A DNA stretch of 64,000 nt from Thermoplasmata archaeon (GTDB lineage Archaea; Thermoplasmatota; Thermoplasmata; Thermoplasmatales; GCA-001856825). Made by a program: the position numbers and the translations under genes. Location of the stretch: the NCBI GenBank assembly GCA_021797915.1, contig JAJZYT010000004.1, positions 1 to 64,000 on the forward strand. Reading direction: 5' to 3'. Position 1 is the first letter of the stretch; every line of letters begins with the position of its first letter. Positions 44,676-53,459 of this stretch are shown here, piece by piece. The notes beneath the pieces were generated by a model. The model was given only the letters and a program-made list of their open reading frames with translations, was not told the origin of the DNA and did not search any database.

Positions 44676-46763
44676 ATGGCATCAAATCTATTCGGCTGGG
44701 AGCTATTCATACTGGCTACTGCACTGATCGGCTTAGCCTATGCTGCCCTGCAGAGCTTTTTACTTCTACGAATTCCAGTTACTGAAGAGAAACCTGAGAA
44801 AATTTCTCTGTCCATAAGACAGGGCGCCAATGCATTCATGCGGAGGCAATACACGAACATATTCATATTTGCGGCAATTTTAGCAGTAATAATATTTGTT
44901 GCATTCTATTTTGCATCTGGCTTGAGCGATGCCTGGAAGTTGACTATTGGTTTCCTGGTAGGTGCTATTGGATCGGCAGTTGCAGGTCTGATAGGAATGA
45001 GTATATCTGTAAGAGCAAATGTCAGAACTGCAATTGAAGCTAAGAAAGGATTGAATCCTGCCCTGAAACTTGCGTTCAGGGGTGGAACTGTAACCGGATT
45101 AATGGTAGCTTCTCTTGCTCTCCTTGGACTAGTTCTATTTTACATGTGGTTTGGAAGTCCCATTCCTATGATAGGTTACATATTCGGAGCTTCTCTCGTT
45201 AGCCTCTTTGCCAGAGTCGGTGGAGGGATTTATACGAAGGGTGCAGACGTTGGTGCAGATCTAGTTGGAAAGATTGAAGCAGGAATACCAGAAGATGATC
45301 CAAGAAATCCCGCGGTAATAGCCGATAATGTGGGGGACAATGTTGGGGATTGCGCCGGAATGGGGGCAGATTTGTTCGAGACTTATGTTGTTACTGCTCT
45401 ATCCGCAATGCTTGTTGGATACTTCATTTACATTAACAGTCTGAGTGCAAACGTGTCACAAAGCTTAGTCATCATGCCTCTGGCGATAGGAGGAACTGGA
45501 ATTTTAGCGACTATAGTTGGGTCTTTCTTCGTAAAAAAAGGTCCGAAGCAGCGAATAATGACCGCACTTTACAAGGGTCTTATAGTGACGGTAGTACTAT
45601 CCGCGATAGGATTCTACGCAATAGACTACTATCTTATGAATGGAAATCTTGCAATCTATTTCGATGCAATCATAGGTATGATCATCATGGGGGCAATAGT
45701 CTATGTGACCGAGTATTATACTTCTGAACGGTTCTCCCCGGTTGCAAAGATTGCAAAGTCATCAGTAACCGGAACCGGAACGAACATAATCACAGGTCTA
45801 TCATACGGTCTCCAGGCTGTTTTCATTCCTGCGGTTGTGATCGTCGGAGGTATCGTGGTTTCATACTATATTACATTCACGTCTTTTGGAAACAACTCTT
45901 ACATGGGTCTCTATGGGATAGCAATCGCCGCCGCCAGTATGCTGTCGGCAACTGGGATGATAATATCGATCGATTCGTATGGACCGATAACTGATAATGC
46001 CGGTGGAATCGCAGAAATGTCAGGTTTCGATAAGAAGACGAGAGACGAAGTGACTGATCCGCTGGATGCAGTCGGTAACACAACCAAGGCTGTTACGAAG
46101 GGCTATGCTATTGGAAGCGCTGCGCTAGCCGCACTGACACTATTTGCAGCATACCAATTTTCCATAGATAAGATTGCCACGTTCAGCACGATTCAACTCA
46201 CTGACCCAATAGTAGTCGCGGGCCTTATAATTGGAGGATCGCTTCCATTCTTCTTCACATCATACCTGATGAATGCTGTAGGAAAGGCAGCCTCTGCAAT
46301 TGTAGAGGAAGTCAGGGCACAATTTAAACTCAAACCCAAGATTCTAACTGGAGAAGATGAACCAGATTATGGGAAGGCAGTTGACATAGTCACGAAAGAG
46401 GCGCTCAGACAACTCCTGGTACCTGCTTTAATCGCGGTATTGACACCAATCGTAGTTGGGTTCGTTCTCGGACCACTTGCGGTCAGCGGTTTATTGATGG
46501 GTGTGATAATTGCTGGATTCCCACTAGCGATCATGATGACCGTAGGCGGAGGTGCATGGGACAATGCAAAGAAGTACATTGAACAGGGGAATTACGGAGG
46601 AAAGGGATCCGAAGCTCACAAAGCAGCAGTGGTTGGAGATACGGTAGGAGACGCGACAAAGGACACAGCGGGCCCCGCAATAAATCCATTAATCAAAGTG
46701 GTCAACACAATATCGATTCTTTTTGTCACCATAATAATGTATCACTACCTCATCCACATCTAA
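44676..46763 (+). CDS. hppA: K+-independent H+-translocating pyrophosphatase
   Basis: 695 residues with about 16 membrane helices. The substrate loop reads GADVGADLVGKIEAGIPEDD, followed by DNVGDNVGDCAGMGADLFE. A late acidic motif GDTVGDATKDTAGPAINP is also present. Lys471 in GNTTKAVTKGYAIGSAA is the residue that marks the potassium-independent subfamily (Ala in the K+-dependent one). It couples pyrophosphate hydrolysis to proton export across the membrane, useful for an acidophile keeping a near-neutral cytoplasm. Confidence 0.95.
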   Translation: MASNLFGWELFILATALIGLAYAALQSFLLLRIPVTEEKPEKISLSIRQGANAFMRRQYTNIFIFAAILAVIIFVAFYFASGLSDAWKLTIGFLVGAIGSAVAGLIGMSISVRANVRTAIEAKKGLNPALKLAFRGGTVTGLMVASLALLGLVLFYMWFGSPIPMIGYIFGASLVSLFARVGGGIYTKGADVGADLVGKIEAGIPEDDPRNPAVIADNVGDNVGDCAGMGADLFETYVVTALSAMLVGYFIYINSLSANVSQSLVIMPLAIGGTGILATIVGSFFVKKGPKQRIMTALYKGLIVTVVLSAIGFYAIDYYLMNGNLAIYFDAIIGMIIMGAIVYVTEYYTSERFSPVAKIAKSSVTGTGTNIITGLSYGLQAVFIPAVVIVGGIVVSYYITFTSFGNNSYMGLYGIAIAAASMLSATGMIISIDSYGPITDNAGGIAEMSGFDKKTRDEVTDPLDAVGNTTKAVTKGYAIGSAALAALTLFAAYQFSIDKIATFSTIQLTDPIVVAGLIIGGSLPFFFTSYLMNAVGKAASAIVEEVRAQFKLKPKILTGEDEPDYGKAVDIVTKEALRQLLVPALIAVLTPIVVGFVLGPLAVSGLLMGVIIAGFPLAIMMTVGGGAWDNAKKYIEQGNYGGKGSEAHKAAVVGDTVGDATKDTAGPAINPLIKVVNTISILFVTIIMYHYLIHI

Positions 46764-47830
46764 ACTTCTCTTAATTTTTTAATTATTTTTACCATTTCTA
46801 AATTTTCCTTTATGTCATGAACTCTGATAATATCTGCTCCCCTCAATATCGATATAGTATTGAATATCAAGGACGAAATCCCCCTTTCTTCCACTTTCTC
46901 AGACGTCACTTGTCCGATAAAGCTTTTCCTCGAAATACCTAACAAAAGCGGATACCCAAGTCTGATGTCCCTTAGATTGTTGATGATTGTAAGATTATCT
47001 TCCAATCTCTTCCCAAATCCTATACCGGGATCTAGAATTATGTTATCTCCGATACCCAGCTCGTTCGCCAATGAAATTTTCCTTATAAAGAATGCAATAA
47101 TCTCGTTGATAACGTTATCGTAGTGAGGAGAGTCCTGCATTGTCTTAAAGTCTCCTTTCTTATGCATCACAACCAACGGCACTCCGTATCTATTCGCAAG
47201 TTTTCCAATTTCCAAATTTTCTAGACCTGTCACATCATTAATAATGTGAGCCCCCATCTCTAGACATTCTCTGAGAACCTCAGGCCTGAATGAATCTATT
47301 GAAACAGTAAATTTCCTATTCAAAGCCCCTTCGACTGCTCTAGAAATTCTTTCAAGTTCCTCAACTGCTGAAATCTGACTACTACCTGGTCTTGTACTCT
47401 GCCCTCCGATGTCCACCAAGTTGCCTCCTGCATTTTTTATTTCATCCAGTTTAAGTTCTATTTCATCCTCCGAAATCCTACTTGCTGGATAGAACGAATC
47501 GGGCGTCATGTTGATTATTGCCATTACTTCAGGAAAATTAAAGGGCCAAATTTTATCTTTAATTTTCAGCGAATACTCCTTTTCCCAGAAGTCATTTTTC
47601 AGGAGTGGGAAGAATTTTCTTGCCAAATCTTTTATGTCTTTGTATTGAAGTGGGTAGACGTGGGTTAAACCAGAGACCAGTTCGGTCGTGTCAAGATCTA
47701 AGCTTTGGGATGATATCAAAAAAACGGGAAAGCTGTTCACCTCAGATAGTGGAATCTTGTACTCTCTAGAAATGGCTGTCGGATTAAACCTGAAGTATGT
47801 TCCTTCACTCCAAGGTTGTGAATTGCGCAT
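46760..47830 (-). CDS. folP: Dihydropteroate synthase with N-terminal extension
   Basis: 356 residues from ATG 47830; the open frame extends to 47923 but that would overlap the DUF424 gene by 119 bases, so the inner ATG after GGGAGTCCCTC is preferred. The DHPS barrel starts near residue 95 with VMAIINMTPDSFY, followed by DIGGQSTRPGS, VSIDSFRPEVL, IINDVTG, LDPGIGFGK and LLGISRKSF. About 90 N-terminal residues of unknown function precede it. It condenses pterin pyrophosphate with an aminobenzoate-type substrate; FolC (3172-4521) acts next. Confidence 0.88.
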   Translation of the reverse strand: MRNSQPWSEGTYFRFNPTAISREYKIPLSEVNSFPVFLISSQSLDLDTTELVSGLTHVYPLQYKDIKDLARKFFPLLKNDFWEKEYSLKIKDKIWPFNFPEVMAIINMTPDSFYPASRISEDEIELKLDEIKNAGGNLVDIGGQSTRPGSSQISAVEELERISRAVEGALNRKFTVSIDSFRPEVLRECLEMGAHIINDVTGLENLEIGKLANRYGVPLVVMHKKGDFKTMQDSPHYDNVINEIIAFFIRKISLANELGIGDNIILDPGIGFGKRLEDNLTIINNLRDIRLGYPLLLGISRKSFIGQVTSEKVEERGISSLIFNTISILRGADIIRVHDIKENLEMVKIIKKLREV

Positions 47831-48107
47831 GAGGGACTCCCTGAATGTATACGACATTCTCTGTTGATATAAATCCCGACTCGATTGCAATACCGACTGA
47901 CCGGTCCCCGACCAGATTGGCAATAGAGCAGATTTGCAAAAGATCTTTCAGTGCAACATCGTCGACAAGCGTTTCCTTATAGAATTTCTCGGAAACACTG
48001 AGCTTGTATTTACCTTCTTTAAGTATCTTCCCTAAGAGCTCCTCGTCTGCAGCGGCAAGGAGTGTATCAGCAGGTGTTCTGAATACTCGAGTCCAGATCA
48101 AATTCAT
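47805..48107 (-). CDS. DUF424-family protein
   Basis: 100 residues of the conserved archaeal DUF424 family, recognisable by LLAAADEELLGKILKEGKYKLSVSEKFYK and a C-terminal SGFISTENVVYIQGVPHAQF. Function unknown to me; relatives are often next to translation or replication genes. It lies 72 bases after mcm and overlaps folP by 26 bases, so mcm-DUF424-folP look like one transcript. Confidence 0.82.
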   Translation of the reverse strand: MNLIWTRVFRTPADTLLAAADEELLGKILKEGKYKLSVSEKFYKETLVDDVALKDLLQICSIANLVGDRSVGIAIESGFISTENVVYIQGVPHAQFTTLE

Positions 48108-48179
48108 CTTCCTTCTCAGTTAGTTTGGTAAAAGAAATCGTAACAGAATATATCAAGTATTAGTAAGACTGCTAATTTC

Positions 48180-50285
48180 TCACTTCTCCAGTGCGCGATA
48201 GAAACCGGTCACTACTTCGATAACTTCTCCCTTGTCATTCAGAATCTTCAATTCCCTATCAACTTGCCTCTCCTCAATACCATGCTTCTTGGCTTCCTCT
48301 CGAATTTCGCGAAGAGATGCTCGTCTCCCAGTACTTGCATCCTGTAATTGCTTAATGATTTCCAAAATAGAGAAAGCCCCCTTGCGATCTTTTGAACTAT
48401 ACCCTGACATTATGACGTCTATATCCTGGATCCCATTTATCACAGTTGCTTGATTCAAGAACGCTTCCATCAATCTAGTAGCCCTCTCAACGTCGACCAC
48501 TTCTACTCTATCAGAAAGTCTTACCCGCGCGGAAGCTTCAGAAAGTCTTATCAATGCTTCTAGCTGTCTCGGTGTAATTGTAACTGAACCCAGCTTTACA
48601 CTAGTTGCCCTTTTCTCAACGTAGAACTTCTTTATTTTCTCCTCAGCCTTCGGGGACATAATCGGAAACGAATTCTTCCTCGCGTAAACAATGTACTTCT
48701 TAAGGAAATCCCGTTCAAAAGTTGGAAATATCTGCACCTTTTCAACACTTCTTCCGCTAGCAATTGTTTCACCAGACTTATGAACTTTCAAAATGTAATC
48801 AGCCATTTCATTGTCCATCTTCCCTGGTCTGTCGACGATCATAAAAATAAGATCAAATCTAGACAGTAGTGTGATTGGTAAATCTGTCTGACTCGTAAAA
48901 GGCTCGTCTTCCTCAAATCTTCCGTATTTAGGGTTTGCTGCTGCCAAGACGGCACATCTCGACATTAAAGTGGCATTTATACCAGCTTTGGAGATAGAGA
49001 TGGACTGCTGTTCCATTGCTTGATGCATTGCACCACTATCCTCCCTGTTCATCTTATCAAGCTCGTCGATTGCAGCTAATCCTCCATCTGCGAGTACTAA
49101 GGTCCCTGCCTCCAGAGTCCACCTTCCTTCTGATAGCTCGTCCTTGACTGCTGCAGCAGTAAGCCCTGCAGCTGAGCTTCCTTTACCCGAAGTGTAGACA
49201 GCCTTGGGGGCAATATTCGCAACATAAGTAAGAATCTGTGACTTCGCAACTCCAGGATCGCCTAGGAGAAGTACATGCGCGTCACCTCTGATGTAAGTTC
49301 CGTCTGGGAACGCCTTCCTTTCTCCGCCAAAAAGTTGAAGGATTATAGCTTCCTTGACCATCTCATTTCCAAACACCGCAGGAGCCACGCTTCCAACCAA
49401 TTTTGAATAGACCTCTGGGTCACTTGCCGCTCTTTTTATCGCCGCGATGTCTTTGTCCTCAAGCGCAACTTCTTCATATTCCGAAGATTCCCTCTCTATG
49501 AACATTGCTTCCAAGAATACATCGAATTGCCTCGATGCGCTCTGAACATTTTGCACCTTCTGCTTTCCCTTGAGAATTCCATTGATGGAAACTCGGTCAC
49601 CAGGGTTGTTCTTTCCGCATAGCTCTTCTTCTAGATGAACGACGAGTTTGGCTGGTTGTGCCGCTCCCTTGAGAAATTCTGGTTTTTCTTCGATAGTGAT
49701 TAACTGAGTATCATAATAGAGAGATTTTTCCGCAATGAATCTAAATTTTGTTTCTTCCTTTGTCTTACCGCAGTGGTCGCATCTTGGAGGATCAAGAATT
49801 CTGCTTCCAGATTGTGGATAAAGGTGAATCTCTCTGCAATAGGCGCACTGAAATGCTGCACTCACAACTGTAGGCACCACTTCTGATACTCGCTTCACTA
49901 CTCCATCAACCTGAAGGAAGGTGTTGAGATCTTCGCTTCGGAGTTCCCTTATATCTCTCTTAATATCAGGTAATTTGGAAGAGATCGAAATCCGCACTCT
50001 ATTTTTCTTTTCTGTCTTGAAATCATCAGACAGGAGCCCTTCATGAGCTCTGTTTCCCTCTTCCCAACCATATAGAACCTCTTTTAGACGAACAAGATGA
50101 TCTTCAGGGTACTTCAGAAAATTCAGAGCGAAATCCGTATTGACCTTATCCATTTCTTCATAATTGATCGGCAACACTTTGTCCTTTGAGTCCTTTGAAT
50201 TTATCCTGAACATATCTGCAGTATGAGACTCAAGGACTGTACTCCATAGCGATCTTAACTCATCGTCCCTAAACGACTCTCTCAT
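48180..50285 (-). CDS. mcm: Replicative DNA helicase MCM
   Basis: 701 residues. The N-terminal OB domain carries a zinc knuckle (CAYCREIHLYP, CDHCGK; about 145-175). The AAA+ core has Walker A GDPGVAKSQ (about 343), Walker B LADGGLAAIDELDKM and arginine finger SRFDLIF. A C-terminal winged helix (about 630-700) contains GIEERQVDRELKILNDKGEV. It is the hexameric replication fork helicase loaded by Cdc6. No intein is present. Confidence 0.97.
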   Translation of the reverse strand: MRESFRDDELRSLWSTVLESHTADMFRINSKDSKDKVLPINYEEMDKVNTDFALNFLKYPEDHLVRLKEVLYGWEEGNRAHEGLLSDDFKTEKKNRVRISISSKLPDIKRDIRELRSEDLNTFLQVDGVVKRVSEVVPTVVSAAFQCAYCREIHLYPQSGSRILDPPRCDHCGKTKEETKFRFIAEKSLYYDTQLITIEEKPEFLKGAAQPAKLVVHLEEELCGKNNPGDRVSINGILKGKQKVQNVQSASRQFDVFLEAMFIERESSEYEEVALEDKDIAAIKRAASDPEVYSKLVGSVAPAVFGNEMVKEAIILQLFGGERKAFPDGTYIRGDAHVLLLGDPGVAKSQILTYVANIAPKAVYTSGKGSSAAGLTAAAVKDELSEGRWTLEAGTLVLADGGLAAIDELDKMNREDSGAMHQAMEQQSISISKAGINATLMSRCAVLAAANPKYGRFEEDEPFTSQTDLPITLLSRFDLIFMIVDRPGKMDNEMADYILKVHKSGETIASGRSVEKVQIFPTFERDFLKKYIVYARKNSFPIMSPKAEEKIKKFYVEKRATSVKLGSVTITPRQLEALIRLSEASARVRLSDRVEVVDVERATRLMEAFLNQATVINGIQDIDVIMSGYSSKDRKGAFSILEIIKQLQDASTGRRASLREIREEAKKHGIEERQVDRELKILNDKGEVIEVVTGFYRALEK

Positions 50286-50355
50286 CCCGTATTGATACGT
50301 CTTCCTTATTTTACTTTTTTTGGAATTTGGAAAGAGTTAGATGCTTTATGCCAAG

Positions 50356-50384
50356 AGATTAAGAAAGAAGAAAAAAAATTAAAA
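50356..50384 (-). terminator. Oligo-T terminator
   Basis: A minus-strand run of eight T residues within a T/C-rich stretch overlaps the end of the membrane protein gene at 50379, upstream of mcm. Confidence 0.45.
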
Positions 50385-50885
50385 TTGATGAACTGGAGTG
50401 AATTTAGACCTAATAATAGCGCCTATGATTACAAGTATCACGCCGATGACGGCAATTGCAGCGCCTACAATGATAAGAAGTCCATACACAACCAACTGGG
50501 AAAGATTCGATCCCAGGACGGCATAGGTAATCAAAGGTGGATGCTGACCGAAAGCTACTAGGTAGTAGGTTCCACTCAACCCATCATAAATTATGGAATT
50601 CCCGGATGGTGTAGTGGGGTGGATTGCATAGCTTCCTACGTTTGTAGAATTCACTGTGTTTAGATCTTGGGAGGGAATAAGATAAGTTGTCGTATTACCA
50701 GTAACGAATACACTACCATTTGAACTAACAGTTAATTCGTCTGAATAATAAACTCCGATTGAACCTATCTTCATGGAAGTTCCGATGGTTTCAGTCCTAC
50801 CACTAGCCTCGACTGTGGCAATCCCTGCAATGACGACACCGATTACAAGTAATATGATTCCCAGGTATAGTAAATCCTTTCTCAC
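50379..50885 (-). CDS. Bitopic membrane protein of unknown function
   Basis: 168 residues. An N-terminal helix (about 6-26) and a long C-terminal hydrophobic region (about 122-158, probably one or two helices) enclose a Ser/Thr/Asn-rich extracellular domain of about 95 residues with several glycosylation sites. Family not recognised. It seems to be transcribed alone, upstream of mcm on the same strand. Confidence 0.65.
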   Translation of the reverse strand: MRKDLLYLGIILLVIGVVIAGIATVEASGRTETIGTSMKIGSIGVYYSDELTVSSNGSVFVTGNTTTYLIPSQDLNTVNSTNVGSYAIHPTTPSGNSIIYDGLSGTYYLVAFGQHPPLITYAVLGSNLSQLVVYGLLIIVGAAIAVIGVILVIIGAIIRSKFTPVHQF

Positions 50886-51043
50886 GTTTACTCAGTTCTA
50901 AAAAATATAACAATTTTTCCTTGAGTCTCGCTGACAATAGAAACAAACAAAAATTTTTAAATTTCATTGCTTTCATTGACTGCATCAGCGCGTCTGCGCT
51001 TGAAAACCTTTATTACAACGACGATAATTCACGGTCAGCCACT

Positions 51044-51116
51044 GCAGGTGTTGTGTAGCCTGGTAGCACAAAGGCCTTCCAAGCCTTTAGCCCGGGTCCA
51101 AATCCCGGCACCTGCA
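51044..51116 (+). tRNA. tRNA-Gly (UCC)
   Basis: A 73-base cloverleaf: acceptor GCAGGTG paired with CACCTGC and discriminator A, anticodon stem AAGGC/GCCTT with loop CTTCCAA (anticodon TCC), and T arm CCGGG/CCCGG with TCCAAAT. No intron and no encoded CCA. A TATA-like CTTTATTACAA lies about 35 bases upstream. Confidence 0.95.
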
Positions 51117-51149
51117 CTCTGCACGGAGTTTAATGAAGTTGACTAAAAG

Positions 51150-51177
51150 TTATGGGGGTCCCATAAACCGATTTTTT
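51150..51177 (+). terminator. Stem-loop with T-run after tRNA-Gly
   Basis: A perfect 7-base stem TTATGGG/CCCATAA with a three-base loop is followed by ATTTTTT, 34 bases after the tRNA. It could end the tRNA transcript. Confidence 0.4.
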
Positions 51178-51460
51178 AAATTTCTTTACAAGGATACTAT
51201 TAAGGTATTCCTCTCGCGGCCAGTCCATATCACAACACGTAATTAGACTAGCATTCTCGTCTTCACTCATTATTAGCTGAAGAAGGTCATACTCTTTTCA
51301 AGTAGAGTCGTCAGTTGTTCAGGTCTGATAATATCAATTGAAGGGAGGACATATTCAAAAATGTTCCCAACAAAGATATACGGGGCGGATGGCTTGAAGA
51401 TTAGCAACGGTCATGTTTCTTTCCGTAGTTCACTCTTATTATCCTGCGGCAGCACTTTAT
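51178..51460. other. Interval downstream of trpB with no convincing gene
   Basis: The only notable frame is on the minus strand, 51407-51273 from a TTG: it contains YIFVGNIFEYVLPSIDIIRP and ends LLEKSMTFFS. It reads like the end of a real protein, so a decayed gene is possible, but the family is not recognised and no start or ribosome site supports it. Confidence 0.3.
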
Positions 51461-51462
51461 TT

Positions 51463-52827
51463 TCACTGCCTTTCCTCTTCTTTAACTATTGATGGATAGT
51501 TGAATTCAGTTGCTTGGTAATCTTTAAGCTTACCGGAATTGTAAAGTTCATATGCAGAAAGATCGAGAAGGCCATGACCCGAATTGTTGAAGACGATGAC
51601 TTCTTCCTTGTTTTCCTTTTTGCACCTTATGGCCTCGTCGATTACGTACCTAATTTCGTGTGCTGATTCAGGAGCAGGTATGATACCTTCCGTTCTTGCA
51701 AAAGTTGTTGCTGCATCAAAAATTGCTGTTTGAGAATAGGCATGCGATTCCATGTACCCCCTCTGAATTAGATAGGAAATGATTGGTGCCATCCCGTGAT
51801 ATCTTAAACCGCCTGCATGGATCGGCGGATTTCTGTATTCACTTCCAAGTGTGAGCATTTTAAGAAGAGGAGTTAAATGACCAGTGTCCCCGTAGTCGTA
51901 AGTGTATTTCCCCTTGGTTGTGTGTGGAACCGCCGATGATTCGCATGCAACGAATTTTGCATCTAACTTTCCTTTAAGCTTCTTTCCCATAAATGGCAAA
52001 CAGAAACCTCCGAAGTTAGAACCACCGCCGATGTTTCCTACTAGCAGGTCAGGTGTTTCATCAACTATTTCCAGCTGTTTTTCCACTTCTTGTCCTATAA
52101 CCGTTTGGTGCATGAGGACGTGATTTAAGACTGATCCCAAGGTATACCTGGTATTTTCATGGGTGACTGCATCTTCAACTGCTTCTGAAATCGCTATCCC
52201 TAAGGATCCGGGATTATTTGGGTCTTCCTGCAAGAGTTTTTTACCATAGCTAGTCTGTTCGCTTGGGGAGGAGAAACACTTTGCTCCCCATGTTTCCATC
52301 ATAACTCTTCTTCCTGGCTTTTGATCGTAGCTCGCTGAAACCATGTACACACGAGCACGGATTCCAAAATAGGCGGCAGCCATTGCCAATGCAGACCCCC
52401 ACTGTCCAGCTCCAGTTTCTGTAGTCAGGTTTTCAATTCCTTGTTTCGCATTGTAGTATGCCTGTGCTAAAGCAGTGTTCGGTTTGTGACTTCCTGATGG
52501 ATTGGTGCCTTCCCATTTATAATATATTCTTGCTGGTGTCTTTAGGTATTCCTCCAGTTTTTTGGCTCGATATAGTGGAGTAGGCCTAGGAAGCCACCTA
52601 TACGCCTCAAGGACTTCGTCCGGAATCTTAATGTATCTTTCAAGGGATACTTCCTGCATTACGAGTTCCTTTGCAAAAACCCTCAGGAGTTTTTCAGGAT
52701 TGATGGGCTGTAATGTCTCAGGATCTAGCGGAGGAGGGAGTCGCTCGGGTAGGTCCGCCTGGATGTTGTACCATCTTGTTGGGATATCGTTCTGGTCGAG
52801 GAATATTGCCCTGTCTATTAATGCCAT
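51463..52827 (-). CDS. trpB: Tryptophan synthase beta chain, TrpB2 type
   Basis: 454 residues. PLP lysine Lys115 in GTNPSGSHKPNTALAQ, then TETGAGQWGSALA, the phosphate loop GGGSNFGG, and a serine-binding C-terminal segment PESAHEIRYV. Length and the long N-terminal region place it in the TrpB2 group, which converts indole and serine to tryptophan. No trpA or other trp genes are nearby, so it may act in indole salvage. Confidence 0.9.
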   Translation of the reverse strand: MALIDRAIFLDQNDIPTRWYNIQADLPERLPPPLDPETLQPINPEKLLRVFAKELVMQEVSLERYIKIPDEVLEAYRWLPRPTPLYRAKKLEEYLKTPARIYYKWEGTNPSGSHKPNTALAQAYYNAKQGIENLTTETGAGQWGSALAMAAAYFGIRARVYMVSASYDQKPGRRVMMETWGAKCFSSPSEQTSYGKKLLQEDPNNPGSLGIAISEAVEDAVTHENTRYTLGSVLNHVLMHQTVIGQEVEKQLEIVDETPDLLVGNIGGGSNFGGFCLPFMGKKLKGKLDAKFVACESSAVPHTTKGKYTYDYGDTGHLTPLLKMLTLGSEYRNPPIHAGGLRYHGMAPIISYLIQRGYMESHAYSQTAIFDAATTFARTEGIIPAPESAHEIRYVIDEAIRCKKENKEEVIVFNNSGHGLLDLSAYELYNSGKLKDYQATEFNYPSIVKEEERQ

Positions 52828-52948
52828 AGATAGAGAGGCAAGACTATTACATTAATGTTGTTATTTAGACAACAATGTCTTAATGATATCAGTATCGCTT
52901 AAGGGCCAACATAATATCAAGTTTTCAGACTGATTTGGGAAATCTCAG

Positions 52949-53092
52949 ATGTTTTTAGGTCGAAAAGCAATCAAGAAAAGTGTTTCAAATATAAGATCAA
53001 TAGTTGAAGAATCAATTGAGTCGATCAAACTAATCAAGATGAACGAGGAAAGTAAGAGTGATCACTTCAAGAAGAAGATTGAGTACCTTTGA
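52949..53092 (+). CDS. Small hypothetical protein
   Basis: A 47-residue frame starting ATG: MFLGRKAIKKSVSNIRSIV, then a helical, charged stretch to FKKKIEYL. Amphipathic and Lys-rich; family not recognised. The rest of 52828-53459 holds no frame I would support, though 53380-53440 is AT-rich and contains the likely amt promoter. Real or remnant cannot be decided from sequence alone. Confidence 0.3.
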   Translation: MFLGRKAIKKSVSNIRSIVEESIESIKLIKMNEESKSDHFKKKIEYL

Positions 53093-53459
53093 AAGGAGTA
53101 ACGATCGATCCGCAAAATTTCAGGCACATTCAAAGGACTGATACTAACTCGTGCTAAATCGACCTCCGTTTAGTCCAATGTTGTCAAGTTCGGTTTCTAG
53201 CAGATTATTTATTATTAATTCCATAGAAAAGTTCTGCCTAGTTCCAAGCGACCATTTCTAGCGAAGTTCCTGGAACGACCTATAGGAGTCCAATGTATGA
53301 TTCAGAGGTCTACCAAACCATAGACAAACCAACATTAACTGAAGTCATTGAAATTTAACAAAGTTATTTATCTAAATATTTTTAATCTTAACAAAATATA
53401 ATATTCGCAGAACTTAATTATCTGGAAGAAATTACGTATTCGAAATTTGGTGATCTATA

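Noticed and set aside
51273..51407. 44-codon minus-strand frame ending in LLEKSMTFFS
   Set aside because: Looks protein-like but has only a TTG start, no ribosome site and no recognisable family; noted within the interval entry.
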